A stretch of DNA of 64,000 nt from an uncultured Coriobacteriaceae bacterium (GCA_900539345.1 UQBS01000007.1:1-64000), one strand, 5' to 3'. Positions 17,876-26,090 are shown, numbered from the stretch's first letter. Notes: generated from the sequence alone by a model not told the origin. Numbers and translations: made by a program.

Positions 17876-18018
17876 CTTGAGCGCTCCTTTTCATAATGTT
17901 TGGAATGCCAACGAGAATAGACGGACTCGTACGGCAGCACATGAAACCAGATGATCTTGCTCATTGTTGTGCGCTGTCTGGATGCAAGTTTATGAGAAAA
18001 GAGCGCCTCTGACATCAC

Positions 18019-18037
18019 CGTTAATGCATTTTTAACG
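18019..18037. promoter_or_regulatory. Palindrome CGTTAA-N7-TTAACG upstream of the TRAP operon
   Basis: A perfect 6-bp inverted repeat with a 7-base spacer lies in the 281-base gap between the divergent TRAP and carrier genes, about 145 bases before the binding-protein start. It is a candidate operator. Nothing else in the gap 17876-18156 could be assigned. Confidence 0.5.
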
Positions 18038-18156
18038 CTCCAATACTCTATTTGTGCCGTTCACATGGCTTTTTGCATCCTTTTGCCTGCCAAAGTGCAT
18101 GCACTGTGAAGCTTTCTTACACTTAGGCGCCCACCACAACATCGAAAGGCTCCCGC

Positions 18157-19091
18157 GTGAACACGGACACCCTCGGCATCTTCACTCAGATGGTCGTGCT
18201 CTTCCTCATCATCGGCACCGGATACGGCTGCAAAAAAGCGCGCCTCACAACGGCTGCCTTTGACAAAGGCCTCTCCAACCTGGTGCTGTCGGTCACGCTT
18301 CCCGCTATGATCGTGGGATCGGTGCTCAACTCCACCCAGCTGCCTGGCCGCACGGACATCGTGGCGGCCTTCCTCTACTCATGCGTGGCTTATGCACTCA
18401 TGATTGTGGTCGCCCTGGTCCTCACCGCCCTTATGCGCGCGCCCGTCGGCAGGCACGGCGTCCTGCGCTTCATGATGGTGTTCGGAAACGTCGGGTTCCT
18501 GGGCTTCCCTGTCATCTCGGCAATCTGGGGCAGCGACGCGCTCATCTACGCCGCCATCTTCAACCTGCCCTTTAACTTCCTGTGCTTCACGGTGGGTGCC
18601 TGGTTCATCGCCAGCGACCACAGGGCCAGGGCATGGAGAAGGTCACGTGGCGCACCTTTTGCACGCCCACTATCCTGTCATGCTGCGCGGCCATTGTGCT
18701 GGCACTTCTGGGCATCCACAACGTGCCCGTGATCGGCTCGGCGCTCGACACGCTCGGCACCATGACCACGCCGGCCGCCCTGCTCGTCGTAGGATCGCAG
18801 CTGGGCAACCTTGCCCCGCGCGAGCTTGTGGGAGACGCGCGTCTCTGGGCCAGCTGCGCGGCCAGGCTTGCGCTCATGCCCCTGCTCAACTGGGTTGTTC
18901 TCAGCCTCATTGTGGACGACCCGCTCATCCTGGGCATTCTCGTGGTCACCACGGCCATGCCCGTGGCAAACGTGGGCACGATGCTGTGTCAGAAATACGA
19001 CGCAGACACCCCCACCGTGCTGCGCGGCACCTTCTGGACCACGTTGCTGTCGCTTGTGACCATCCCCGTGCTCTTGCTTGTGATGGGCTAA
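18157..19091 (+). pseudogene. Auxin-efflux-carrier family permease, disrupted by a frameshift
   Basis: An AEC-family membrane carrier split over two frames. The first part starts with GTG at 18157 (MNTDTLGIFTQMVVLFLIIG) and runs with family-like helices to GAWFIASDH near 18620. The coding then continues in the -1 frame (GMEKVTWRTFCTPTILSCC ... VLLLVMG) to 19091. The first frame otherwise drifts into a nonsense tail ending at 18732. Both halves together give about 310 residues and 10 helices, the normal AEC size, so one base is missing near 18610-18640 (in GACCACAGGGCCAGGGC). It may be a real pseudogene or a sequencing error. AEC proteins export small organic acids such as malate. Confidence 0.75.
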
Positions 19092-19184
19092 CGAGCCATC
19101 TCTGCCTGCCGCCAGCAAATCGTACACAGCTTTCAAGGCGAGAAATCTTGAAAGTACTCCTTTGATGTTGTATCCTTATTGCGA

Positions 19185-19199
19185 TTAATTACTAATTAT
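19185..19199. promoter_or_regulatory. Fur/PerR-type 7-1-7 box
   Basis: TTAATTA-C-TAATTAT (6 of 7 pairs match) lies about 25 bases upstream of the Fur-family start and looks like an autoregulatory operator of the classic 7-1-7 layout. Confidence 0.65.
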
Positions 19200-19224
19200 C
19201 TCAAGCGGCTTTCCGGGAGGACGT

Positions 19225-19617
19225 ATGCCAGCAAGAAACACCGTACAGCGCAGCGTCATCGAAGCCGAGCTGCGACACTTGGCGAACCACCCCACCGTCG
19301 ACGAGGTGTACGCCGCCGTGCACGAGGAGCACCCCAGCATCAGCAAGGCGACGGTGTATCGCACGCTCAACATGCTCTCCGATGAGGGTGCCATCAGCCG
19401 TGTGAAGATCAACAACGGCGCCGACCACTTCGATCACACCGCCTTTTTCCACTATCACGTGCGGTGCCTGGGATGCGGCAAAGTCGACGACGTCATGATT
19501 CCCATACTCGCAGGCATTGAGGAGACCGCCAGCGCCGCCAGCGGCTACCACGTGGTAAGCCACACCCTGCAGTTCGACGGCTACTGCCCCGCCTGTCAGG
19601 CAAAGGAACAGGATTAA
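19225..19617 (+). CDS. Fur-family metal or peroxide regulator (PerR-like)
   Basis: A 130-residue transcriptional repressor. The N-terminal winged helix (about 1-75) includes HPTVDEVYAAVHEEHPSISKATVYRTLNML, the recognition region of the family. The C-terminal dimerisation and metal domain has HFDHTAFFHYHVRC plus two CxxC pairs (CLGC and CPAC), the structural zinc site of PerR/Fur proteins. I cannot tell peroxide, iron or zinc sensing from sequence alone. The PerR guess rests on the short length and Asp in the DHFDHT region. ATG at 19225 follows GGGAGG. The gene is followed at once by a long nested palindrome (19630-19763). Confidence 0.85.
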   Translation: MPARNTVQRSVIEAELRHLANHPTVDEVYAAVHEEHPSISKATVYRTLNMLSDEGAISRVKINNGADHFDHTAFFHYHVRCLGCGKVDDVMIPILAGIEETASAASGYHVVSHTLQFDGYCPACQAKEQD

Positions 19618-19629
19618 CGAGCGCTTGAG

Positions 19630-19763
19630 GGAAGGAGGGTATCCTACGCCTGCCCAAGTCCTCGTACCGAGGGCAGCGGGAAACCGGGGCACGGGGCGCT
19701 TCGCGCCTTGTGCCCCTTCCCTTGCCCTCACTGCGGGGGACAGGCTTCGGAAACCCTCCTTCC
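19630..19763 (+). repeat. Long nested palindrome after the Fur-family gene
   Basis: Starts 12 bases after the fur stop. The outermost stem GGAAGGAGGGT/ACCCTCCTTCC (19630-19640 with 19753-19763) encloses GCCTG/CAGGC, GAGGGCA/TGCCCTC, GGGGCAC/GTGCCCC and an apical GGCGC-TTC-GCGCC hairpin, all in nested order. The order of paired and unpaired blocks recalls the 3'-end repeats nearby, but the sequence is different. Confidence 0.75.
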
Positions 19764-19834
19764 ACGCACGTCTATCCTGTAAGAAGCGTTTAATCAACCC
19801 GCGCAACGCCGCGCATCAGGTTCCGCGACCCATT

Positions 19835-19975
19835 AAAAAGCAGGCTCTCAGGCGCAAGGCGCGCAGGTGCGATGTGCGCGGTGCGGGCCTTTGGCCTACT
19901 GGAGTACATGAGGCACCGTGCATGGAGCGCTCTTTGCGACAAGTCCCGTAGAGAACGCGGCGGATCGGGTTCCGC
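19835..19975 (-). repeat. 3'-end structured repeat, long subtype (copy A1) with adjacent half copy
   Basis: Read on the minus strand: GCGG-AAC at 19975, CGCGTTC, an inserted block with GGGACTTGTCGC, then a GTACTCCAGTA hairpin region, CGCCTT, GAG, CCTGC and TTTTT at 19835. Its outer arms do not pair well (CCGATCCGC against GCGCCTGAG), so it may be a degenerate or recombinant copy. A half copy (GCGGAACCTGATGCGC) lies at 19786-19826. Together with copy A2 this fills the gap between the Fur-family gene and the MoaE-like gene. Confidence 0.7.
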
Positions 19976-19983
19976 AATCCACT

Positions 19984-20072
19984 AAAAAGCAGGTTCTCGT
20001 CCGCAAGGCGTCCAGAGGCGATGCGTACTGGAGTACGTGAGCCTCTGGAGAACGCAGCGGACGAGGTTCTGC
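19984..20072 (-). repeat. 3'-end structured repeat, short subtype (copy A2)
   Basis: Lies 6 bases after the stop of the MoaE-like gene. On the minus strand: GCAG, AAC, CTCGTCCGC, loop TGCGTTC, TCCAGAGGC, TCAC, a GTACTCCAGTAC hairpin, GCATC, GCCTCTGGA, loop CGCCTT, GCGGACGAG, AAC, CTGC, TTTTT. Both 9-bp stems are perfect and the T-run makes it terminator-like. Confidence 0.85.
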
Positions 20073-20077
20073 ATCAC

Positions 20078-20473
20078 TTACGCGTAGATCTCTTTTTCCA
20101 CGACGAGGTCGTTCTTGATTTTCCCCACCAGCTTGTTGAGCGCGTCGATGCAGCGCGGACGGATATCAGCGCCAATCATGACGTACATGATGGAGTCACC
20201 CACGTTGAGGGCGCCCTCGTTGAGCCACGTGCGGACGTAGTACACGCCAGGCCAGCTGAGAGCCTCCTTCTCAGCGGCGGCCACGCCCTCGGCATCGTAA
20301 GAGAACTCAACCTGGGCGACCTCGCCCAGACCCTCAACACCCTCGCGCACCTGCTGCTTGGGCGTGATGCGCACCACGCCGTTGTGCGTAAGGAACATGC
20401 CGCACTGGGCGGCCTTGGGGTCGGCCTTGGCCTCTTTGAGCCAGGCATCCATCGAAGGTTCGGGCTTTGCCAT
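20078..20473 (-). CDS. Small MoaE-like protein (putative molybdopterin synthase-related)
   Basis: A 131-residue soluble protein starting at MAKPEPSMDAW (ATG 20473, AAGGGAG 7 bases upstream). The pattern GMFLTHNGVVRITPK, the middle region VEFSYDAEGVAAAEKEAL, then VRTWLNEGALNVGDSIMYVMIGADIR and the end KIKNDLVVEKEIYA resembles small proteins annotated as MoaE in anaerobes. MoaE is the large subunit of molybdopterin synthase, needed for the cofactor of the formate dehydrogenase in this window. The classical MoaE active-site segment is not clearly visible, so a non-catalytic relative is possible. Its mRNA 3' end would fold into repeat A2. Confidence 0.45.
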   Translation of the reverse strand: MAKPEPSMDAWLKEAKADPKAAQCGMFLTHNGVVRITPKQQVREGVEGLGEVAQVEFSYDAEGVAAAEKEALSWPGVYYVRTWLNEGALNVGDSIMYVMIGADIRPRCIDALNKLVGKIKNDLVVEKEIYA

Positions 20474-20514
20474 ATCCATACTCCCTTTGGTCTCATACAC
20501 ACTTGACGGTTATC

Positions 20515-20550
20515 AAAAACGCCGCCTGACATTGTACCCGTCAGACGGCG
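20515..20550 (-). terminator. Rho-independent terminator after the HEAT-repeat gene
   Basis: CGCCGCCTGAC/GTCAGACGGCG (20520-20530 with 20540-20550, one mismatch, 9-base loop) is followed on the minus strand by TTTTT. It sits just upstream of the MoaE-like gene, ending transcription from the HEAT gene. Confidence 0.88.
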
Positions 20551-20673
20551 CAAAAGAAGCGCATATGCGAAACTAGAGGTCAACGCAACCCGAGCATGAA
20601 TCCACACAGGGGACCAAGCCGCACATTCAACTCGATAGCGGCGCATGCGTGCAGGACCGCGTTGAACGCCCTT

Positions 20674-21639
20674 CTACTCGAACGTGGCAAGCGCTTGCGT
20701 CACGAGGGGGGCCAGGACATCCGGAAGCGCGGAGACGGAAGCGTCAAAAGCCGAAAGGGTCGCATGGGCCTTGCCGTCGTGGATGCGCGCGAGGCTCTCC
20801 ACCGCATAGCGAGCCCCCCACTCGGCCTCGCCGGCAAGGGCGCCCTCAAGCACCGCCTGCACCTGGTCACGCGAAGCGCTCTGCGCACCACAGGCAAAGC
20901 CGAGGGCCCACACCGCCGTGGAAGAGACATCCGAATCAGGGTCGGTAGCACAAACGAGCAGGGCAGACAGCACACGCTCCCCCACGCCCTCGTTGCGCTC
21001 GCAGCGGCGGGCCAGAGCGTCGAGCGCTGACACCTTCACAAGCGCGTCCTCCTCCGCCTGGGACAGGCGCTCAAGCAGAAGCTGCTCGCCGGCCTCGTCG
21101 TCGGTGGCAGCCAGAGCGGCGCAGGCGTTTGCACGCACGCGGACCACATCGTCTTCGAGAAGCACGGTGAGGGCATCGGTCGCACGGGCATCGCGCAGCG
21201 TGCCCAGCACGGCGGCAGCATCGGCGCGCACACCGTCGTCGGGGTCGAACGCCATGACGGCGATGGGCGTAAAGAGCTCGGCGCGCTCGGCGTCAGTCAG
21301 CCCCGCATGGGCCACCACGTTGGCAAGGCCCCACAGCACACCTGCGCGCACACCGGCGCACTCGTCATGGCGGTGGGACAGAAGCGCGCCCACGCACGCA
21401 GCGTCGGCCTCGCGCGCGAGCGCCTGACAGGCCAGGGCACGCACGCCCTCCTCGGCATCCTCCAGCGCACGGCAGAGCAGCTCGGTGGACACCGGGCTCT
21501 TGATGCGCCCCAAAGCCACGACGGCGCTCTTGCGCACGCGCACATCGGAATCGGTCAGCATGGGCTCCAAAGAGCGCGCACGCTCGTCAGGCGTGCGGCC
21601 GTCGTCCGGGCGCACCGCTGTTTCGTCAGTCTCGGCCAT
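20674..21639 (-). CDS. HEAT-repeat protein
   Basis: A 321-residue soluble protein made almost entirely of HEAT-like helical repeats of about 30 residues, e.g. DSDVRVRKSAVVALGRI, DAEEGVRALACQALARE, DPDDGVRADAAAVLGTL, EDDVVRVRANACAALAATD and DPDSDVSSTAVWALGFA. Such scaffolds mediate protein contacts, and related phycobilin-lyase-type HEAT proteins occur near molybdoenzyme genes in some anaerobes. No catalytic motif is visible and the partner is unknown. ATG at 21639 follows GAAAGGGG. It appears monocistronic, with its own terminator. Confidence 0.8.
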   Translation of the reverse strand: MAETDETAVRPDDGRTPDERARSLEPMLTDSDVRVRKSAVVALGRIKSPVSTELLCRALEDAEEGVRALACQALAREADAACVGALLSHRHDECAGVRAGVLWGLANVVAHAGLTDAERAELFTPIAVMAFDPDDGVRADAAAVLGTLRDARATDALTVLLEDDVVRVRANACAALAATDDEAGEQLLLERLSQAEEDALVKVSALDALARRCERNEGVGERVLSALLVCATDPDSDVSSTAVWALGFACGAQSASRDQVQAVLEGALAGEAEWGARYAVESLARIHDGKAHATLSAFDASVSALPDVLAPLVTQALATFE

Positions 21640-21774
21640 GGGGCCCCTTTCCGTAGGTCAAAGTCATACCCACGCACCATACCAAAGCGGGGCGCCGCCC
21701 GCACACTCCCAAGCAGCGCCCCGCAATCTATCTCTCAAACACCGCACTTAAAAGCGCAGGTTCTGCATCACTCT

Positions 21775-21915
21775 AAAACGCAGGTTCTGGCCTGCAAGGC
21801 GCGCGATGCCAACGTGCGCGGTGCGGGCCCCTGACCTACTAGAGTACTCTAGGCATCGCGCATGGAGCGTTCTTCGCGACAAGTCCCGTGGAGAACGCAG
21901 CAGGCCAGGTTCTGC
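21775..21915 (-). repeat. 3'-end structured repeat, long subtype (copy B1)
   Basis: On the minus strand: GCAG, AAC, CTGGCCTGC, TGCGTTC, an inserted block with GGGACTTGTCGCGAAG, CGCGATGCC, a TAGAGTACTCTA palindrome, a GC-rich block, GGCATCGCG, CGCCTT, GCAGGCCAG, AAC, CTGC, then GTTTT. The P2 and P3 stems pair perfectly with sequences unlike the other copies. A fragment of another copy lies at 21746-21766. B1 and B2 fill the 378-base gap 21640-22017. Confidence 0.82.
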
Positions 21916-21922
21916 ATCCTCT

Positions 21923-22011
21923 AAAACGCAGGTTCTCAGGCGCAAGGCGCACGGAGCCGATGTGTACTGGAGTACATGAGGCTCCGTGGAACACAGCGCC
22001 TGAGGTTCTGC
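21923..22011 (-). repeat. 3'-end structured repeat, short subtype (copy B2)
   Basis: Begins 6 bases after the clpB stop. On the minus strand: GCAG, AAC, CTCAGGCGC, TGTGTTC, CACGGAGCC, TCAT, a GTACTCCAGTAC hairpin, ACATC, GGCTCCGTG, CGCCTT, GCGCCTGAG, AAC, CTGC, GTTTT. The layout is identical to A2, with both long stems substituted in a paired way. Confidence 0.87.
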
Positions 22012-22017
22012 GTCGCT

Positions 22018-24681
22018 TTACTCGACCGAGTCGGGCTCGACGGGGACGTCTTCGGGGCTGGCCGCCCTCTGCGCACGAGCCTTGGCCGAGGCCTCCTCGT
22101 CCTTCTCGACCACAATGTTGCCGTCGTTGTCGACGTCGACGCGCACCACGTCGTTCTCAGAGAGCTTGCCGTCGATGATGAGGTTCGCGATGCCGTCGAC
22201 CACCTTGTTCTGGATGAGACGACGTAGCGGACGGGCGCCAAACGCCGGATCGAGGCCGCCCAGGCTGAGGGCGTCCATGGCACTGGGCGTCACGGTCATG
22301 CTGAGACGCTCGCGAGCAAGGCGTTCGCGCACGTCGTCAAGCTGCAGGTCGACAATGCGCTCGATGTCGGCGTAGCCCAGCGAGTTGAAGTACACCACAT
22401 CGTCGATACGGTTGACGAACTCCGGGCGGAAGGCCTGCTTGAGCACCTCTTGCATCTTCTGCTGCAGCTCGTCTTTGCCCGTGGTCTCCAGAATGAACTG
22501 CGAACCCAGGTTGCTCGTCATGATGATGATGGCGTTCTTGAAGCTCACCACGCGGCCCTGGCCGTCGGTAAGCCTGCCGTCATCGAGCACCTGGAGCAAC
22601 ACGTTGAAGACGTCGGGGTGCGCCTTCTCAAGCTCGTCGAGCAGCACCACGGTGTAGGGATGACGACGTACGGCCTCGGTGAGCTGACCGCCCTCGTCGT
22701 AACCCACGTATCCCGGAGGGGCACCGATGAGGCGCTGCACGCTGAACTTCTCCATGTACTCGCTCATGTCGATACGCACCATGGCGCGCTCGTCATCGAA
22801 CAAGGCTTCTGCCAGCGCCTTTGCCAACTCGGTCTTACCGACGCCGGTGGGACCCATGAACAGGAAGCTGCCCAGGGGACGGTCGGGGTCAGACAAGCCT
22901 GCACGAGAACGACGCACGGCGCTCGCCACGGCGTGGACGGCCTCGTCCTGACCGATGACGCGCTCCTTGAGGTGCTCCTCGAGGTGACGGAGCTTCTCCA
23001 TGTCGCCTTGCATCATCTTCGACACGGGCACGCCCGTCCAGGCGCTCACCACAGCGGCGATCTCGTCTGCGGTGACCTCCTCCTTGAGGTTAGCGCCGGC
23101 CTCCTGCTTGGCGCGCAGGCGCTGCTCGGCGTCGCGGTAGTCGGCCTCAAGCTTGGGGATCGTGGAGTAGCGCAGCTCGGAGGCACGCATGAGGTCGCCG
23201 GAACGCGTGGCGCGCTCCTCTTCGCTGCGGGCTTCGTCAATCTGGCTCTTGAGCTGCTGCACCAGGTCGATGATGCCCTTTTCGTTCTGCCAGGCCGCCT
23301 TGGCGGCGTCGAGCTTCTCACGGGCATCGGCGATTTCGTGGCGCAGGGTCTGCAAACGCTCGGCGCTGGCCTCGTCGTCCTCCTTCATGAGCGCCTGCTC
23401 CTCGATCTGCATCTGAGTGAGCTGGCGCTCCTGGGCATCGATGTCGCTGGGCATGGAGTCGAGCTCCATCCTCAGGCGGCTGCCGGCCTCATCGACCAGG
23501 TCGATTGCCTTGTCGGGCAGGAAACGGTCGGTGATGTAGCGGTCGGAGAGCTGGGCTGCGGCCACAAGCGCAGAGTCGGTGATACGCACGCCGTGGTGGA
23601 TCTCGTACTTCTCCTTGATGCCACGCAGGATGGAGATGGTGTCCTCCACCGTGGGCTGGTCGACCATGACGGGCTGGAAACGCCTGGCAAGAGCCGCGTC
23701 CTTCTCGATGTACTTGCGGTACTCGTCAAGCGTCGTGGCGCCGATGGCATGCAGCTCGCCACGGGCAAGGGCGGGCTTCAAGATGTTGGAGGCATCCATG
23801 GAGCCACCCGAGGCGCCGGCACCCACGATGGTGTGCAGCTCATCGATGAACAGGATGACGTTGCCGCCAGCCGCCGCGACCTCCTTGAGCACGGCCTTCA
23901 GGCGGTCCTCGAACTCGCCACGGTATTTGGCGCCTGCCACCATGGCGCTCATGTCGAGCTCGATGAGCTCGCGGTCACGCAGGGTCGAAGGCACGTCGCC
24001 GGCAACGATGCGCTGCGCAAGGCCCTCGACGATAGCCGTCTTGCCGGTACCGGGCTCACCGATGAGCACGGGGTTGTTCTTCGTGCGGCGCGAAAGCACC
24101 TGCACCGTGTGACGAATCTCCTCGACACGACCGATGACCGGGTCGAGCTTGCCCTCGCGGGCCAGGTCGGTCAGGTTGCGACCATACTGCTTGAGCGCCT
24201 CGAACTGGGGCTTGCTCTCGGCGTCGGTCACGCGCGAGTCACCGCGGAGCTGCTCGTAGGCGTCCTGCACGCGCTTGGCCGTCACGCCGGCGTCGTTCAG
24301 GATGCGACCGGCGTCGCCCTTGTCGCCTGCAAGCGCGATAAGCAGGTGCTCGGTGGTGGCAAACGAGTCGCCCATCTTCGAGGCGAGCTTCTGCGAAGCG
24401 TCGAGCACGCGCATGAGCCCCTGGCTCATGCCGGCCTGGGAGCCGCCGCTCACGCGGGGCTGGCTTGCCAGCTTCTCGTCAACAGTAGCCTTGAGCTGGG
24501 CGGGGTCGGCGCCCACACGCTCGATGATGGCATCGAGGTTGCGCTCGGAGCTCTCAAGCAGGGCCTTCAGAAGGTGAAGGCTTGTGACCTCGGAAGCCTC
24601 CATGTCGGAGGCAACGCCCACGGCTTCCTGCAAAGCGGCCTGGGCGGTCATTGCGAATTTGTCAATCCTCATATGTGTCAC
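22018..24681 (-). CDS. clpB: ATP-dependent disaggregase ClpB
   Basis: Hsp100 protein that works with DnaK to dissolve aggregates. The 887-residue protein has the N-domain (ALQEAVGVASDMEASEVTSLH), first AAA module with Walker A GEPGTGKTAIVEGLA and Walker B VILFIDELHT, the long coiled-coil middle domain (about 410-530) that separates ClpB from ClpA/ClpC, and the second AAA module with GPTGVGKTELAKALAE, VVLLDELEKAHPDV and IIMTSNLGSQ. The GTG at 24681 overlaps the hspR stop as GTGA; ATG at 24672 is the other option. Either way it is coupled to hspR at the end of the dnaJ-hspR-clpB group. The acidic tail ends in VPVEPDSVE. A structured repeat follows the stop. Confidence 0.97.
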   Translation of the reverse strand: MTHMRIDKFAMTAQAALQEAVGVASDMEASEVTSLHLLKALLESSERNLDAIIERVGADPAQLKATVDEKLASQPRVSGGSQAGMSQGLMRVLDASQKLASKMGDSFATTEHLLIALAGDKGDAGRILNDAGVTAKRVQDAYEQLRGDSRVTDAESKPQFEALKQYGRNLTDLAREGKLDPVIGRVEEIRHTVQVLSRRTKNNPVLIGEPGTGKTAIVEGLAQRIVAGDVPSTLRDRELIELDMSAMVAGAKYRGEFEDRLKAVLKEVAAAGGNVILFIDELHTIVGAGASGGSMDASNILKPALARGELHAIGATTLDEYRKYIEKDAALARRFQPVMVDQPTVEDTISILRGIKEKYEIHHGVRITDSALVAAAQLSDRYITDRFLPDKAIDLVDEAGSRLRMELDSMPSDIDAQERQLTQMQIEEQALMKEDDEASAERLQTLRHEIADAREKLDAAKAAWQNEKGIIDLVQQLKSQIDEARSEEERATRSGDLMRASELRYSTIPKLEADYRDAEQRLRAKQEAGANLKEEVTADEIAAVVSAWTGVPVSKMMQGDMEKLRHLEEHLKERVIGQDEAVHAVASAVRRSRAGLSDPDRPLGSFLFMGPTGVGKTELAKALAEALFDDERAMVRIDMSEYMEKFSVQRLIGAPPGYVGYDEGGQLTEAVRRHPYTVVLLDELEKAHPDVFNVLLQVLDDGRLTDGQGRVVSFKNAIIIMTSNLGSQFILETTGKDELQQKMQEVLKQAFRPEFVNRIDDVVYFNSLGYADIERIVDLQLDDVRERLARERLSMTVTPSAMDALSLGGLDPAFGARPLRRLIQNKVVDGIANLIIDGKLSENDVVRVDVDNDGNIVVEKDEEASAKARAQRAASPEDVPVEPDSVE

Positions 24682-25127
24682 CCATCCTTCTCGGTGCCCA
24701 TATCCTTCTTCTCAAGGTCGGACACTCCCGCCAGCAGCGCCAGCGGGCTCTTACCGCCCTCGGCATACGGCATGAGGGCGGTGATGGTCTCGCGCATCCG
24801 GTACTCGTGGACCTGCTCGCGCAGTTCCTTGATCTCGGCGCGCAACTGCTCTATCTCGGCGTCGCGCTCATCCATCTGGGTCTTCATGTCCAGGATGCGC
24901 ACAACGCCAGCAAGGTTGATGCCCTCGTCGGTCAGACGACCAATGAGGTCGAGCCGCTCGATATCGGCCTGTGAGTACAGGCGCGTGTTGCCCGAGCTGC
25001 GGCGCGGGTTCACCAGACCCTTGCTCTCGTAGATGCGCAGGGTCTGGGGATGCATGCCGGTGAGCTCGGCGGCAACCGAGATCATGTACAGCGGGCGGTT
25101 TCTCTCGTCGTCGTTTCTCGAGGGCAT
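24678..25127 (-). CDS. hspR: HspR, MerR-family heat-shock repressor
   Basis: Represses chaperone operons in Actinobacteria, with DnaK as co-repressor in studied species. The 149-residue protein has a MerR helix-turn-helix at the N-terminus (MISVAAELTGMHPQTLRIYE, then GLVNPRRSSGNTRLYSQADIERL), followed by a coiled coil (about 75-115, MDERDAEIEQLRAEIKELREQ) for dimerisation and a short tail. It lies 6 bases after dnaJ and overlaps clpB. I looked for its usual operator (CTTGAGT-N7-ACTCAAG) upstream of dnaK and dnaJ and found only a half site (CTTGAG near 26290). Confidence 0.92.
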   Translation of the reverse strand: MPSRNDDERNRPLYMISVAAELTGMHPQTLRIYESKGLVNPRRSSGNTRLYSQADIERLDLIGRLTDEGINLAGVVRILDMKTQMDERDAEIEQLRAEIKELREQVHEYRMRETITALMPYAEGGKSPLALLAGVSDLEKKDMGTEKDG

Positions 25128-25133
25128 CTTGGA

Positions 25134-26090
25134 TTACCTCTTATCCTTGAGCGCGCCGCGAGGGTCACGCTTGTCATGGTCGCGCAGGCGCTCGAGTGCC
25201 TCGCGTTCCTCATCGGTCAGGTTGCGGGGCACAGCGATGGCAATCTTCACGTAGAAGGAGCCGGTCGAGCCCTTGTGCTTCACGTCGGGGGCGCCCATGC
25301 CCTTGAACCTGAAAACCTTGCCAGACTGGGTGCCGGCGGGAATCTTGAGCTTGAGGTCCTTGCCGTTAGGGGCAGGCACAACGACCTCGGCACCCAGGCA
25401 CGCCTCGTACACACTCACAGGCAGGTCCATATGGATGTCGGCCCCGTCGCGGGTGTAGAAGGGGTGCGCCGCCACGCGCGTGGTCACCACGAGGTCGCCG
25501 CGGGCTCCGCCCTGCGAGCCATACTCGCCGCGCTCACGGTAGCGCAGCTTGCCGCCGTCAACGGCACCTGCGGGAATCTTGACGGTGAGCGTCTCGGTCG
25601 TGCCCGTGGAGGGGATGCGGTAGCTCACCTTGCGCGAGACGCCCTCCAGAGCCTCCTTGAACGAGACCTCCACGCTCATGGTCAGGTCGCTGCCGCGCTG
25701 CGGACGGGGCTGGCCCCAGCCGTTGAATCCGCCGAAACCGGTGGTCTGCGGATCCCACTCGGTGCCAAAGGCGCCTTCGCCATGCAGGATGGAGTCGATG
25801 ATGGACTGCCAGTCCATACCCGCCCCACCCGTGTAGCTGTAGCTGCCGCCGGCGCCGGGGTTTCCACCCATGAACGCACCGTACTTGAGCGCCTTGTCGT
25901 ACTCCGCACGCTTCTTGGGGTCGGAGAGGACCTCGTAGGCCTGGCTGACCTGCTTGAACTCCTCTTCGTCTCCGCCTGCGTCAGGGTGAAGCTTCACGGC
26001 AAGCTTGCGGAACGCCTTCTTGATTTCGTCGTCGGATGCCTTTTCGTCGACACCCAGAACTTCGTATAAGGTTTTCTGAGTCGATGCCAT
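25134..26090 (-). CDS. dnaJ: DnaJ-family co-chaperone without zinc finger (CbpA-like)
   Basis: Stimulates the DnaK ATPase. The 318-residue protein starts at MASTQKTLYEVLGV (ATG 26090). It has a J domain (about 6-72) with the essential HPD in LHPDAGGDEEE, a Gly/Phe/Tyr-rich linker (about 75-135), and two C-terminal substrate-binding beta domains (DLTMSVEVSFKEALEGVSRKV; ADIHMDLPVSVYEACLGAEV). The cysteine zinc-finger repeats of classical DnaJ are absent, so it is the CbpA/DnaJ2 type. A longer upstream frame runs into the repeat and is not coding. It heads dnaJ-hspR-clpB. Confidence 0.9.
   Translation of the reverse strand: MASTQKTLYEVLGVDEKASDDEIKKAFRKLAVKLHPDAGGDEEEFKQVSQAYEVLSDPKKRAEYDKALKYGAFMGGNPGAGGSYSYTGGAGMDWQSIIDSILHGEGAFGTEWDPQTTGFGGFNGWGQPRPQRGSDLTMSVEVSFKEALEGVSRKVSYRIPSTGTTETLTVKIPAGAVDGGKLRYRERGEYGSQGGARGDLVVTTRVAAHPFYTRDGADIHMDLPVSVYEACLGAEVVVPAPNGKDLKLKIPAGTQSGKVFRFKGMGAPDVKHKGSTGSFYVKIAIAVPRNLTDEEREALERLRDHDKRDPRGALKDKR

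Noticed and set aside
19786..22011. Structured repeats as insertion-sequence ends or CRISPR
   Set aside because: There is no transposase or target duplication, and units are palindromic with changing stems rather than identical repeats with spacers.
19560..22017. tRNA or tmRNA genes among the hairpins
   Set aside because: None of the hairpins can be folded by eye into a cloverleaf, and no CCA end or T-loop (GGTTCGANTCC) was found.
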